In this document: in pieces, positions 12,310 through 24,488 of the stretch
How the letters are laid out: each line of letters begins with the position of its first letter
How positions within the stretch are numbered: the stretch's first letter is position 1
From: Hirundichthys speculiger
Taxonomy: Eukaryota; Chordata; Actinopteri; Beloniformes; Exocoetidae
Direction: 5' to 3'
NCBI GenBank assembly: GCA_018398805.1
Contig: JAGFBZ010000866.1
Coordinates: 116,001 to 180,000 of the forward strand
DNA: 64,000 nucleotides
Notes under the pieces: model-generated
What the model was told of the DNA's origin: nothing
The model's database searches: none
Seen by the model: only the letters and a program-made list of their open reading frames with translations
Program-made: the position numbers and the translations under genes

Positions 12310-13050
12310 CTCTCCTTCTTTCCCGCCGGCGGATCAGAGATGGAAACGATGCGTGTGGTTCTCTCTTTCACATCTTGATGGCAGCGTCACTGGGAGTGCA
12401 GATGGAGAGAGAGGGATGAACTGGAGAAGACAGGAGTCCAGGAGGGGTCCTCCACACCTCCACACCTCCGGGCTTCAGGAGGAGAAGCGAGCGCAGGGGA
12501 AATGGAGGAGAGGAATCCTCCTCTCAGGTGTGAAATCCATCCTTGAGCCGGCCCATGCTCGTGGTCAGACGCTGAGCCAGACACAAACATTTCTTTCTTC
12601 CACTCCGCTGCATGTCCGCTGTCTCTCCGTCTCCCTCGTCTTTCTTCAGGGGCGTGGATGAACGAGTCGCAACATCTCCCTCTCTTTATCTCTTTTCCCC
12701 CATTAAATGACAGTCTTTTTTTCTTATCCACCTTCTGTTTCTCCTTTAATTACCCGCTCGCCGCCACACTTCTCCCTCCTCCCCGCTGACTCTCTGATCC
12801 CTCTTTTCCTCGGAGCGCAGGATGAATGAACGGACCTCCGTCTCCGCCTGCACATTCCAGCACTTTCTCTCCTCCTCCTCCTCGTTCGCTCGGCCCCCCC
12901 TCACTGTTTATCACCCCCCCCTCTTTCTCTTAATCCCTCTCATTCTCTTCTTATCGTCTCTCCCTCGCACCGTCCACCATCATCCACCTCCTCTCAGGTT
13001 GACAGTTTGGACTGTACACCTGTACAGCGCCGCTCTGCCTGCCTGACTTA
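12310..13050 (-). promoter_or_regulatory. Candidate 5' UTR and promoter of the short nav3 transcript
   Basis: The region directly upstream of the ATG at 12309 is strongly purine-rich on the minus strand (many GA and GGA runs, seen as CT-rich tracts on the plus strand at about 12730-12990). It contains scattered CpGs and has no recognisable transposon, unlike most of the window. That fits a TATA-less promoter or 5' UTR, but no core element or start site can be fixed by eye. The call rests mostly on the adjacent first exon. Confidence 0.4.
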
Positions 13051-15979
13051 ATTAAATGCTATCTTCAGGAGCTAAAATAGTGAGTTTTATCGTGGAACAT
13101 ATTCATCAATCAGTGCAGTGGTTATTAGCCCAGTCACACCTGTCTTTAATCCCAGTTACCACCTGCTACCAGACACCGGAAGCACTCACGTCCATGCGTT
13201 AACACTGATATAAAGCAGTCATTTAAAGCTCACCTTCAGCTGCCTTTAATTCTATTCTCCTAAAGAAGCATAATAAATATAAGACTTATATAAATAAGCA
13301 GCTTTGATGTTTAAAAACCTGTCACTGCTGACGCTGGTTTTGCTGTTTGTATGCAGGGTTGACGTGCGGTATCTGCGGTACGTGAACCCCTGAATTTCCC
13401 TTTCAGAGACTCGTTTCTGCTCCGCTATGGAAGAAGAAGGGATGGAGGGTGTGAGACAACCATGAAACATGCAGCAATAAAAAGCGAGTGTTTGTAATGG
13501 ACCCCAAACAAAAGGAACGGTCAGTGATGTCGTCTAATTTTAACCGTGAAATCACGGGCTTCGGAAAAGCCACAATCAAAGCGAAATGAGAGGAATGTTG
13601 CAGCCGACCTGACGTCCTCGGACCTATAATCACAACTGCTGTTTGTGAGCTTTGAAGAGTTTTTCTAGCTTTACATGGAGTTTGTCATCTGAGCTGACCT
13701 CTCTTTCTTCCTTGTGATAAGTGAGGAATTTAATCCCAAATAAAGAGACTCTTTATTTGAATCAAATAACTCGTTCCTCTAAAATGTATAATTTAAATTT
13801 GAAGCAACGGATAACTGAATTACAAGATACTAAACACAGATAAATGATGAAATTGCAGTGATCTTTAATGTGAAAATGACCTTCGAGGATTCAAACAGTC
13901 AAATCTATATTTGTAACTGGGAGACAAAAGAGTATCTCAGCGCCAGCGGTTTGTATTTCGATGCTCTGAGTCTGGCTTTAACATCTCAATCCGTTCCTGG
14001 TCAACGATCTGAGTTTGTGGTAAGAAAGTCTTTAAAGCGGCCAAACGCACCTCGACTCTGAACTCTGAGCTGCAGAAGTTCAGCTCAACAGATTCCCTCT
14101 AATTAAAGGCCTCTGAAGGCATCTGAGGTCGTCTCTCTCTGCAAACAAACAAGATTTAACCTGCAGTTTTCAGTAAATGCAGAAAAGGGCTGTAAACTCG
14201 TGTATAATTTAAAAACTATACTGCATGGATTCTTCTTTCTGAGTGATGTGGACTGTTTTTCTGGAAACAGCATCAGTTTCTTGAAACGCCGCCTTCACCG
14301 GATTTAAATGATCCGTTTCAGGTACCGTCACAAGCCCAGGCCCGAGTCAGTGTTTCTGTTAATTCCATTAATTCAAGCTTCCATTGATACCATCCCTTTT
14401 CTGAAACCGAACCTGATGGATGATGACGACACTGTTGACACTGTGTCGTCATGGTGACTAGCGGTGATGCAGCAGAGGGACCAGGAGCCTTCAGGGATCT
14501 AAACAGAGCTGCAGATGCGCCGCTTGTCCACCTGTCAACATTGACCTTTTCCCTTTGAGACATGAAACCAGCCTGAGCAGAGCAGGTAAACACAGACGGG
14601 CAGAGACCAGGATGTTGTCGACTCCACTCCTGTAGCTAATTTCAGCCAACGTTTCATCAAAAGACAAAACAACACGGTCGTTCACTAATCTAGAAAATGC
14701 ACATTTGCCTTTAAAAGGGGTCATGTTGTCAAAAAGAACAGTTTCATTTTTTTTTCTGTGCTTGAGAGCATATATTTTGGTGTCTGAAGTAAAAAAAATA
14801 TCTGTCATTATATTTGAGCCTAAGTCTGGAAATACGTCATTTATATTAACAGAGTACTGTGACATCACAGACCCAGATCTGAGTAGAAAGATCCAACCTC
14901 ATTTGTTGTTCCCGAACCGTGCGTTTGGATTTTAAAGGAAGCAGAACCCACAAAACCTCTAAATCTGGCTGTTATGCACAGAGGTGTTAAGAAAAAACCC
15001 TTTTGTACTGTTTGTCTGACCAAAACATGTCTCAGACTTTTCATGAACACTTAAACGAATGCGAGCTTTAGAGAAAAGACCACAATTTTGTCTTCTAAGG
15101 TCAAAATTAAACTAACAAAGATGCAGAATATCAAATTAAGGGGTTTGTCATATCTCAGAGGTGCTTTATTCTATAATTCCAATTTTTCATGACTTTGTCA
15201 ATCAATTTGTTCCTAATGATGTCATATGATTTTTTTCTGTTTCTGTCTTTATCTGTGCTTTTTAAAAATTCCAATGCATCGGGGTCCAAGAGGACCCCAG
15301 TCAAAATCTCTAATTCTGCCTGTATTTTTAATAGATGGAACCATTTATTGAGTCAATGTTTGCCATGGGTCCTAATTTAAAGTATCTTACTTTTGTATTT
15401 TTGACTATGTATTAAAATTCAAATAAAATTAAAATGTAGTGACATTTAAATGATTGTGGGTTTATTTAAGTTTTTTTTATATATTGGGTTCAAAAAGACC
15501 TTAGTTGGTTTCACCATATAAATACAACACAAATAATGTTTACTTGAAATTACTGAACACTAAATTATATCAGAATCAAGTCTAACGTGACGACCATAGA
15601 GATGGTAATAGAGAGCCTCATTCTTTAACTGATTTGAAAAATTTCAATGGATTTGTGCTTAGCTCAGATAGGATCTTAATTGCTGTAAAGGAGATCATAA
15701 AATTCCACTGTTAACATTTTTGGGTTAAAGAAAAGTATATTTTTGTTTTATAAAATATGGAAATTAACTATAACTTTCTTAAAATAATAATAATCTGTTG
15801 TTGTTTTTTTCCTCAGATGACATTTAATACATCAGTAATAATATTCTGAGAAGAAAAAAGTTGTAATTTTTCTTTGATGGTTGTTTATTACAGTATTTAT
15901 TCTTCAGTCGGTAATCCATGTAGGAGAAATATGTCGGTAGAATGAGGGTTAAGGTCAAATGAATCAAAAGCCAGTGATA

Positions 15980-16338
15980 TACAGTCATGGAAAAAATTAT
16001 TAGACCACCATTTTTTCTTCAGTTTCTTGTTCATTTTAATACCTGGTACCACTAAACGTCATCATGTGACTAAAACAGACAGAAAAGAAAACACTGAATG
16101 CATAAAAGCAGTGTTTTTGGCAGTACAACGCCATAGCTATTGATGTAAAAACTTAAGTGATTTAGGTTATAATCAAGAAAACCATGGAAAATGGTAAGAT
16201 ATCAGCTCTTAAATAAAACTCTTATGAGCAATCTTTGTGGTTATCGTTATGTTTGTCCAAACAAATATACCTTTAGTTGTACCAGGCATTAAAATGAACA
16301 AGAAACTGAAGAAAACAATCATTTTTTCCATGACTGTA
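15980..16338 (-). mobile_element. Tc1/mariner-type MITE, copy 3 (reverse orientation)
   Basis: Same family as 4594-4964 but inverted, with TA at both ends. It ends 69 bp from the donor site of the nav3 exon at 16408. Confidence 0.87.
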
Positions 16339-16407
16339 TATGTCTTTTCCACATTCAAACAGCCGCAGACGTACAGGTGACCCCTGCAGGGCAGGTGTGG
16401 GCCTTAC

Positions 16408-16523
16408 CTGATATCTCCTCCAGGCACTGTTTGGCGGTCTTGCTGTAGACCAGCTCTCCCTTGGTGGGGCTGAGGCAGGGGTCGGCCGGGGCCACCATGG
16501 TGCAGTCGTTTTCAGAGAACGTC
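16408..16523 (-). CDS. nav3: nav3 exon ending in SKTAKQCLEEISG
   Basis: The acceptor ttgtgcctgtag precedes 16523 and the donor GTAAGG starts at 16407. The 116-bp exon encodes TFSENDCTMVAPADPCLSPT, then KGELVYSKTAKQCLEEIS, and ends with the first base of a Gly codon (phase 1). The SPTK...YSKTAKQCLEEISG stretch is diagnostic for NAV3; NAV2 has a clearly different sequence here. This exon carries the long (CH-containing) transcript into the conserved exon at 5602. A Tc1-type MITE ends 69 bp from the donor, inside the intron. Confidence 0.92.
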
Positions 16524-17339
16524 CTACAGGCACAAAGGGCAGACAACACACAACAGTTACGACTGTAGGCTCAAACGCCTGTTAGAATAGAAGTGGTTTC
16601 ACGAGGGACTGCTTTTACACGAACCGCTGAAAGCTGCTGCATTTCTGCAGCTATTATGTGGCCGCGAGCTGTTTTTAAGGGCAACTGAAAGACTGATTTC
16701 CAGAGTAGAAGATGGTTACTCACATAGTTAATCACATGGTGAAATGTGGATGGAAAAACCTCGTCATTCAGTATATCACAGGGACAATTCTAGGGTCAGA
16801 GCCCTAAATGATAAGCCCCCACCACAACCCCCATCTTTTTTCACACAAAACCAAAAAACTTTTATTGAAAAATAATTTTGGATAATCATTATGACATTTA
16901 TGAGAGAAGAGCATAATCTTTTGGGAAAAAAAAAAAACTGACTGGAAAACATGCAAATCTTTGAAAATTTCAATGAAATTTGAAATGCTAACTGAGCTAA
17001 CGTGCTAACTGGTAAACGGTCAACGAAGAGAAGTAACGTTGGGTAGGTGGGGTCATTTTCATTTTCATTCTTAAAATATAAACTTAAACCACAAACTATG
17101 GATTAAGTTTTGGACATTGTCTAAGCCTGTCAAATGAGAACTAAAATTTTAGAATACAACATTTCTTACTCCAGGATTTAGGGGTGCTGAAGCACCCCTA
17201 ATAAAGGGCTAGCCTCGCCCATGGTATATCATATTCAGTATTTTTTTTCTTTTTGAGTAGCCTCACTCATTAATGGTTTTCTTTCACCAATATAACAGTT
17301 TATTCCTAATCCTTTCTCTGTCTGGAAATGAGTTCTACT

Positions 17340-18095
17340 GGGTGCGTTTACATGGGAAGTTTAATTCCTCTTTGATTCAGAATTAAAGTTAAAGCTGAAT
17401 AAAAGTTACCATGTAAACACTTAATTCCATATGAAAATGTCAATTCCGAATTAAACTTAATTCCGAAGTAAGTGGCTGGTTTATTCCCATTTTAATTCCG
17501 AATTAAATAATTCCGCGGTCATGTTTACACTCATTCCTGTTTAAATTAATTCCCGTCTTTCTGCGCATGCTAGTTCTCTTGCCCGTCTGTCGCCATGACG
17601 CTTATATTCCGCGCTGGGCTTGTTTTCAAAACAAAGTTTCAAGATGGCAGCACGCAGTAAACGGTGTTCAAGAGCAGAGACGATTTATTTAATAAATAGC
17701 TTGGAGGAACTGGAAATAATTAAAAGAACAGATGGCAGGAAACATAAAAATTGTGAGCTTTTCAAAGTTGTAGCGGCCAGGTTAAATGAAGGAGGTTTCA
17801 CAGATAGAGACGCCACCCAGGTCAAAAATAAGTGGAATGTTGTTGCTAACCGAGTTAGCTAAGTTTGTTTTCTTCCGGTAGACGTAAAGACGTCCGCCCC
17901 CCCCATCCAATCAGAACCCTTCCCAACCCCCAGACCTAAAGCGGAGTTGGATAAAGCCGAACAAACGTGTTTTCCATGTAAACCTTAATTCGGAATTACT
18001 ATTTCCATGTAAACTCGAAGGAAAATAGTTTAATTCTGAATTATTTCATTCCTAATTATTAATTCCAAATTAAAAAACATCATGTAACCGCAGCC
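17340..18095 (+). mobile_element. SANT-ORF Harbinger-like element, copy A
   Basis: The element begins GGGTGCGTTTACATGGG and ends CATGTAACCGCAGCC (imperfect inverted ends), flanked by a 3-bp duplication ACT. Both flanks are packed with AATTCCGAATTA-type motifs in alternating orientation. The middle carries a Myb/SANT-like ORF. A 3-bp target site plus a Myb/SANT protein point to PIF/Harbinger, but no transposase is present. Confidence 0.75.
17644..17862 (+). CDS. Myb/SANT-like small protein in element copy A
   Basis: The 72-residue frame starts at MAARSKRCSRAET with a strong start context (AAGATGG). An in-frame extension to 17620 exists. It contains most of a Myb/SANT-like DNA-binding domain: SRAETIYLINSLEEL (helix 1), NCELFKVVAARLNEGGF (helix 2) and DATQVKNKW (helix 3 region), then stops after NVVANRVS. 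Such proteins accompany Harbinger transposases and bind transposon ends. Here it is short and stands alone. Whether it is translated is unknown; it may also be a relic kept open by youth. Confidence 0.55.
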   Translation: MAARSKRCSRAETIYLINSLEELEIIKRTDGRKHKNCELFKVVAARLNEGGFTDRDATQVKNKWNVVANRVS

Positions 18096-18973
18096 ACTGT
18101 TGATTTAAACAAACATTTAAGTGATTTCTGATCATGATCTGCTGGGGGTAGATGAGGACCCAGAGGGAGGAAAGCAGGAGGCAGAAATATTCATAAAAAG
18201 TCGGTTATCAAACGGAGAGACAGCAGGGCAGCAACACTGGGAGCCAAACTGGAACGAAGACCAAAGGGAACATAAACAGGATGAAGAACGGATGAACCAG
18301 CGAGGAGGAAGGGAAAGACAAGACCATATGTATCGACAGAGGGCTGACGAAACACCCGTGAATATGATCTGGGAAGATGGGACCAGGAAAGAAAACAGAC
18401 GTCACAGAGAAACCAGAAAAATCAGAGAAAACCAGACAGAAACAAAACAGGGGACGAGAAACAAGGAGAACCCCAAAACCCAAAAACCCAAAAACCAAAC
18501 CAGCAGACCCTGACGACCCTGACGACCATCATTCAAGACCTTTTTCTAACCACAGTTCTTCCTCAAAGATGATGACTGAATACTGTATTTTCAGGTTTCT
18601 ATATTCTGAAACTTCCGTCTCGTATGTCACAGCTTTCTGTGTTTAGACGATGTTCTGGAAGAATTCCAGGTGGAAATAATCCCCATTCACCCACATCCAG
18701 CCTAATTAAATGAGTTTCATCCAGAATCAGCTCTAAAAACAACTATATCATAAAAAATAACAAGCTCATAAAACGGCTCTGGTTTATCAAGGTTTGGTTT
18801 ATCTGGTTTATGAGACGGTGAGGTGGATGGAAGGAGGTTAAACACAAACATTCGCTGATTTATTGAGGTTGAAAAGGCCAAACGCTGAAGTATATTACAG
18901 CCTGATTTTTAACAACAGCCAAATTCTTCCGTATTTTGAATTCACCTGCCTCCTTGTTTATGTTCCTCTAATG

Positions 18974-19359
18974 CAGCCATTCCCAAACTTCAGAATACCA
19001 AGGCCCAATTTGAAATGTGAAAAATCTGCGCGGCCCACCAGAACCTTTAATCACAACTGTGATCAACATACAGGACTAGAAACTATGTTCCGATGTTAAT
19101 GTAAGAGGTCAACAAATATAGGTAAAACTTGTCATATTAAGTTAAGATGACAGTAGAATTACACTTAACTGGTTTGTTTTATTACTTCTAAATGTTTTTT
19201 TTTAATTGTGTCATGAAGATTTTACAGTAATTAAAAAAATATTTTTTAAAAATCAAGGATTTAAAACACGTTTGCTTCATTTTAATGAGCTCTCACGGCC
19301 CACCTGCAGTACCAGGACGGCCCACCAGGGGGCCGCGGCCCACACTTTGGGAATCACTG
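18974..19359. mobile_element. hAT-type non-autonomous element (CCCAAAC family)
   Basis: The ends CAGCCATTCCCAAACTT and CTTTGGGAATCACTG are inverted, with 8-bp flanks CTCTAATG (18966-18973) and CTCTAATA (19360-19367), 7 of 8 matching. Inner GGCCCACC repeats are typical. No coding frame. Confidence 0.82.
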
Positions 19360-20096
19360 CTCTAATACAAAAAAATAAGTTACATTTTTAACAGATGGAC
19401 ACCCAAAGAGAAGGAAACAGTCATCTCAGATGAGTTTTATTAGTGTGCGTGTGCAGGGCGACGCGTTAAAGTGTTTGTGTTCACCTGCCTGAGCAGCATC
19501 ATGCTACACTGTGTGTTCGCTGAACTGAAGAAAAAACGCACACACACACACACACACCACAGGAGCACACACACACCACAGGAGCACACAAAACAATGCA
19601 TGCACAAACACACGCCAACATGGATGACAATAAGAACAGTTTTTCTTTCTTTCTTTTATGTGAAAATTAAGAAAATACACCCAGCAAACTCCCATCAACA
19701 TCCTGAGATATGAACACGTGCACGTCTGAGCACGAGCAGCCGGACAGCCGTCACCGTCTGATACAGACACACAAACGCAAACACACACCAGAGGCTGACG
19801 GCGACACCTGCAGAGCTGCAGATAAGAAAAGTGCTGCATCGAGCTGCGACTTCTGCTCGTGTGAAAAAGCTTCTTTTTTTTTTTATTGCAATTTTCTTTC
19901 ACCTCAGTAAATTTACAAAAACAGCGGCAGAGATACACACCTGCACAGCTGCACGGGACAATCTGAACCATAAATACGAGACTAGATACATGAGATTAAA
20001 ATGACAGCTACAGTAATAATCCTTTTTTTGTTGTTGTTGTTGTTGTTGTTGAGTGCTGATTGTTTTATTGTTTTATCTTCTTTGGTTTAAATCTTC

Positions 20097-20155
20097 TGTG
20101 TACTCTTACTGTGAAGGGTGCTCTATAAATAAATTTTACTTACTTACTTACATTA
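20097..20155 (+). repeat. LINE-type 3' tail
   Basis: The text GTGAAGGGTGCTCTATAAAT followed by ACTTACTTACTTAC is the usual 3' end and short-repeat tail of an L2/CR1-like LINE. Only the end is present. Confidence 0.5.
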
Positions 20156-20467
20156 TTAGCTGAAGGTTTTTTTCAGTGAATGTTTGCTGCCTGGTATGTA
20201 AAGGAAATGTGACGGTTTATATTATTTTAAAATCTTTCTCATCTTATCATGAGACGCTGACATTTGATTGACAAGTGATGATTGGCAAATGTCTGCTACA
20301 AATTAAATTTCCCTTTTTCTTTGTGAATACTCCCTCTGATAAGCAGCTTTTTTTTAGGTTATGTAATAGTTTATTCCTGAGAATAAAGAATGAGATCTGC
20401 TGTTGAACAAACAAAACAAAAAAAAAAAAGCAAAAAAAAAAAAAAAAAAAAAAAAAAAGAGAGAGAG

Positions 20468-20550
20468 AGCCCTTACTACATTGAATTTCCCTTTATGGGA
20501 TAAATAAAGTATTTTTCATTTCATTTCATTTCATTCATTTCATTTCATAT
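20468..20550 (+). repeat. LINE-type 3' tail with TTTCA repeats
   Basis: TTGAATTTCCCTTTATGGGA then ATAAATAAAG and (TTTCA)n: a truncated retroelement tail. The same tail occurs inverted at 46334-46428. A long A run (about 20411-20458) precedes it. Confidence 0.5.
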
Positions 20551-21099
20551 CAACTGATGTCAAGGAGTGACTGTAATGATGATGATTTTTTTTTAAATAA
20601 AAATTTTGTCCATGAAAAGGTAAGGAGTCTTAGAGGAGCAAAGATGGGCAGAGAATATCCTCTTTGTAAGTAAACGCTTGAAAATATAATTGAATAAAAA
20701 AAATACAAACAAAAAACAAACATTCAAAGAAAGACTGGAACGGATTTGCATATTTGTGCTTTTAGGGTGAATAATATCATTAAAGATTGAAGAAGCTGAA
20801 GGAATTTCTGAGCATTAAAGGGAGAAGCCTGTGATCTCCAGGTGTCATCGACCACAGGTGAGAGATTACTGCAGGTAACTCTGCCAGTGACATCAGCAGG
20901 AACATTTAACTGTTTTTATTATTGTTTGGTTTCTTAGAAAGTACTGTCTGATATGCAAAATTGGATTATATTTAAAACATTAAAATAAAGTGTCTTGTTC
21001 TTCATCTAATATAAATTCAAACAAACTCAGTGGCTCAGTTTCTCATAATGAACATTTTCCAGATTTTCCCTTTGTTTTCTGACTCAGTATTTCCCTTTG

Positions 21100-22352
21100 A
21101 ATGAATGAATGAGTGAACGAGTGAGTGAGTGAGTGAGTGAGTGAGTGAGTGAGTGAACGAGTGACTGAGTGAGTGAGTGACTGAGTGAGTGACTGAGTGA
21201 GTGAGTGAGTGAGTGAGGTGAGTGAGCGAGTGAGTGAACGAGTGAGTGAGTGAGTGAGTGAGTGAGTGAGTGAGTGAGTGAGTGAGTGAGTGACGAGTGA
21301 CTGAGTGACTGAGTGAACGAGTGAGAGTGACTGAGTGAGTGAACGAGTGAGTGAGTGAGTGAGTGAACTGAGTGAGAGTGAGTGAGTGAGTGAGTGACGT
21401 GACGAGTGAGTGAGTGAGTGAGAGTGAGTGACTGAAGTGAGTGACGAGTGAGTGAGTGAGTGAGTGAGTGAGTGAGTGAACGAGTGAGTGAGTGAGTGAG
21501 TGAGTGAGTGAGTGAGTGAGTGAGTGAGTGAGAGTGAGTGACGATGACTGAGTGAACGAGTGAGTGAGTGAGTGAGGGAGGGACTGACTGAGTGAGTGAG
21601 TGATGAGTGAGTGAGTGAGTGATGGTGAGTGAGTGATGTGAGTGAGTGAGTGAGTGATGAGTGAGTGAGTGACTGAGTGAGTGATGTGAGTGAGAACTGA
21701 GTGACTGAGTGAGTGAGTGAGTGAGTGAACGAGTGAATGAGTGAGTGAGTGAGTGAGTGATGAGTGAGGAGTGAGTGAGTGACGAGTGACTGAGTGAGAG
21801 TGAGTGAGTGAGGACTGAGTGAGTGAGTGAGTGAGTGAACGAGTGACTGAGTGAGTGAGTGAGTGAGTGAGCGAGTGAGAGTGAGTGACTGAGTGAGTGA
21901 ACGTGAGTGAGTGAGTGACTGAGTGAGTGAGTGAGTGAGTGAGTGAGTGAGTGACTGAGTGAGTGAGTGACTGAGTGAGTGAGTGAGTGAGTGACTGAGT
22001 GAGTGAGTGAGTGAGTGAGTGAGTGAGTGAGTGAGTGAGTGACTGAGTGAGTGAACGAGTGAGTGAGTGAGTGAGTGACTGAGTGAGTGAACAAGTGACT
22101 GAGTGAGTGACTGAGTGAGTGAACGAGTGACTTAGTGAGTGACTGAGTGAGTGAACGAGTGAGTGAGTGACTGAGTGAGTGAGTGAGTGAGTGAGTTACT
22201 GAGTGAACGAGTGACTGAGTGAGTGAGTGAGTGAGTGAGTGAACGAGTGACTGAGTGAGTGAGTGAGTGAGTGTGTGAGTGAGTGAGTGAGTGAGTGAGT
22301 TACTGAGTGAGTGAGTGACTAAGTTAGTGATGACTAATTGACTGAGTGAGTG
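21100..22352. repeat. GAGT tetranucleotide satellite, about 1.25 kb
   Basis: An almost unbroken (GAGT)n array with variant units GACT, GAAC and GATG and occasional single-base slips. Variants such as GTGACTGAGTGAGTGAACGA recur, hinting at higher-order units. On the minus strand it gives a long artefactual frame of Thr-His-Ser-Leu repeats. Confidence 0.95.
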
Positions 22353-23144
22353 TTTTTTTTTTTTAATAATTCATGATAAACGATTAGAAAAATATGTTTT
22401 GGAAATATTGCTGGGGCATCTCTGATGTTTTATAGGACTTTATAACTGCCTCTTACGTTCTATCATTCTTGATAACTTTTATGTGAGGATGTTGCTAATC
22501 CTGCTAAATTTGGCTAAGCTGACCGTGCAAAATAAGAAAGCAGCTAGAAGGAGATAAAGTGTAAAGGATTAAGTTTTAGTTAATGGTTTCTAAGTTGCTT
22601 TCTTTTTTCATGCAGATTTAGATTCTCCTGCATCTTTCATTATCAGAACGTCAGAATGACACCAGCTGAATCCAAACAGCATCTGAGGAAAGGAATCGTG
22701 TCGCTGAACGCCGCTACTGTCTGGAATTTCACATCAAGGATGAATCCCAGACAGTCAAATAATAGGCTTTAGTAAGCAGTCGGCAGAGGATGTTAATTTG
22801 TTCTGTAACGACTGTGAAGATGTGGAGGCGAGAACAACATGCTGAGTGGAGCGCACCAGCTGATCACTGGGAGAACTGGGAGCACTGGGAGCACTGGGAG
22901 CACTGGGAGCACGCCCAACATTTCAGCTGCTGTGTGTGTGCGTGACTGTTTTCATGAATGTGTGCAGGTGTGACTTTGAAAGACCAGGTTAACACACTGA
23001 TCTCTGAGGGAAAATGTCTTTGTAAGGAAGGAGTAAATAAATGTCGTAACCATGGTATAGACATTGGGGGGGTCTAAATGAGAGCCCTCCCCCAGAATTT
23101 TTTTTAAAGGTGCATTTCCCACAGTTCTGTGATTTTTATTTAAT

Positions 23145-23879
23145 GGCTGCGGTAACATGATGTTTTTTAATTCGGAATTAATAATTCGGAATTAAATAAT
23201 TCCGAATTAAACTATTTTCCTTCGAGTTTACATGGAAATAGTAATTCCGAATTAAGGTTTACATGGAAAACGCATTTGTTCGGCTTTATCCAATCCGCTT
23301 TAGGTCTGGGGGTTGGGAAGGGTTCTGATTGGATGGGGGGGCGGACGTCTTTACATCTACCGGAAGAAAACAAACTTAGCTAACTCGGTTAGCAACAACA
23401 TTCCACTTATTTTTGACCTGGGTGGCGTCTCTATCTGTGAAACCTCCTTCATTTAACCTGGCCGCTTTGAAAAGCTCACAATTTTTATGTTTCCTGCCAT
23501 CTGTTCTTTTAATTATTTCCAGTTCCTCCAAGCTATTTATTAAATAAATCGTCTCTGCTCTTGACCACCGTTTACTGCGTGCGGCCATCTTGAAAACAAG
23601 CCCAGCGCGGAATATTAGCGTCATCGCGACAGACGGGCAAGAGAACTAGCATGCGCAGAAAGACGGGAATTAATTTAAACAGGAATGAGTGTAAACATGA
23701 CCGCGGAATTATTTAATTCGGAATTAAAATGGGAATAAACCAGCCACTTACTTCGGAATTAAGTTTAATTCGGAATTGACATTTTCATATGGAATTAAGT
23801 GTTTACATGGTAACTTTTATTCGGCTTTAACTTTAATTCTGAATTAAAGAGGAATTAAACTTCCCATGTAAACACACCC
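23145..23879 (-). mobile_element. SANT-ORF Harbinger-like element, copy B (reverse)
   Basis: Same family as 17340-18095, inverted, with ends GGCTGCGGTTACATGATG and CATGTAAACACACCC. The flanking trinucleotides AAT and ATT match at two of three positions. Confidence 0.75.
23376..23588 (-). CDS. Myb/SANT-like small protein in element copy B
   Basis: The frame from MAARSKRWSRAET encodes the same protein as copies A and D, with a longer in-frame start possible at 23624. It keeps Trp in the KRWSRAE position, the conserved first Trp of SANT domains, where A, C and D have Cys. Two Val residues before AARLN are missing (LFKAARLN). It ends NVVANRVS like A. Confidence 0.55.
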   Translation of the reverse strand: MAARSKRWSRAETIYLINSLEELEIIKRTDGRKHKNCELFKAARLNEGGFTDRDATQVKNKWNVVANRVS

Positions 23880-24332
23880 ATTGACCATCTGAAATCACAT
23901 TTAAAGGAATAATTTCTCTGAGATAGTAGCGAATAGGATAGCTTCCAGCTGGGAAAAATTACCTGCCTAAAGCATGTTGATGTAAATATTGTGATTGGAA
24001 CGACAAAAAGTCCATAGCACACGATGGACTTTTAATTCCAAGTTAATTTGTATTTTGTTGATTTTTGTTGACAACTAACAAACCGAGCCCTTTTTAACGA
24101 GTTAAATATTTCAAATTAATTTAAAAATTAACACACTCAGTATGACAACATCACTCCTCTTAAGCTATCTAGTTGCTTACTGTCTGAAAAAACTTCATAT
24201 GTCCTGTTTTTTCTGCTTTTTGGGTAAAGACATTGCTCCCTCCTTTCTTTCACATTCAACGCTCTATTGTTTCGTCTGTCGGAGCCGATTCAAACCGAGA
24301 GACGTTAAATGGGCGCAACCAAGTGTACAACT

Positions 24333-24369
24333 GGGGGGTGGGGGGGGGGGGGGGGGGGGGGGGGGGTGG
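24333..24369 (+). repeat. Long G run
   Basis: A nearly pure G tract of about 37 bases, interrupted by single T residues. Similar tracts occur at 51623-51643 (G) and 61805-61823 (C). Lengths in such tracts are assembly-sensitive. Confidence 0.9.
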
Positions 24370-24488
24370 TCACACACTTTAGTGTTCATTATAAACGGAA
24401 ATAAATTGATCGGTACATATTCGGAAATAACAAGAGACGGACTGTTGAGTCAGATTTCATAAAGGAGGAAATATTTAACATATTGACA

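Larger units (their letters stand above)
5603..16407 (-). other. nav3 intron of the long transcript, containing the alternative first exon
   Basis: For the long transcript this is one intron of 10.8 kb; the short transcript starts inside it. Contents: a hAT with a nested Tc1-type MITE (6636-7510), a weak Tc1 transposase relic (about 7741-7840), the fold-back element 10412-11564, the alternative exon 11673-12309, and a MITE at 15980-16338 in the opposite orientation to most others. The stretches 5860-6600, 7900-10400 and 13050-15960 show only simple-sequence runs and no gene I can support. Confidence 0.7.

Noticed and set aside
12197..12661. Plus-strand frame of 154 residues, and minus-strand frame 11727-12149
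   Set aside because: Shadows of the GC-rich alternative nav3 exon; neither has supporting motifs.
18121..18513. Plus-strand frame of 130 residues, Glu/Lys/Gln/Arg rich
   Set aside because: Low-complexity, ends in repeated AAACCC-like sequence, no recognised domain and no splice context. Possibly a retroelement piece, but unsupported.
19504..19971. Minus-strand frame of 155 residues, Cys/Val rich
   Set aside because: Produced by CA-repeat sequence.
21084..22094. Open frame of 336 residues on the minus strand
   Set aside because: It is a translation of the GAGT satellite (Thr-His-Ser-Leu repeats) with no domain or splice context.
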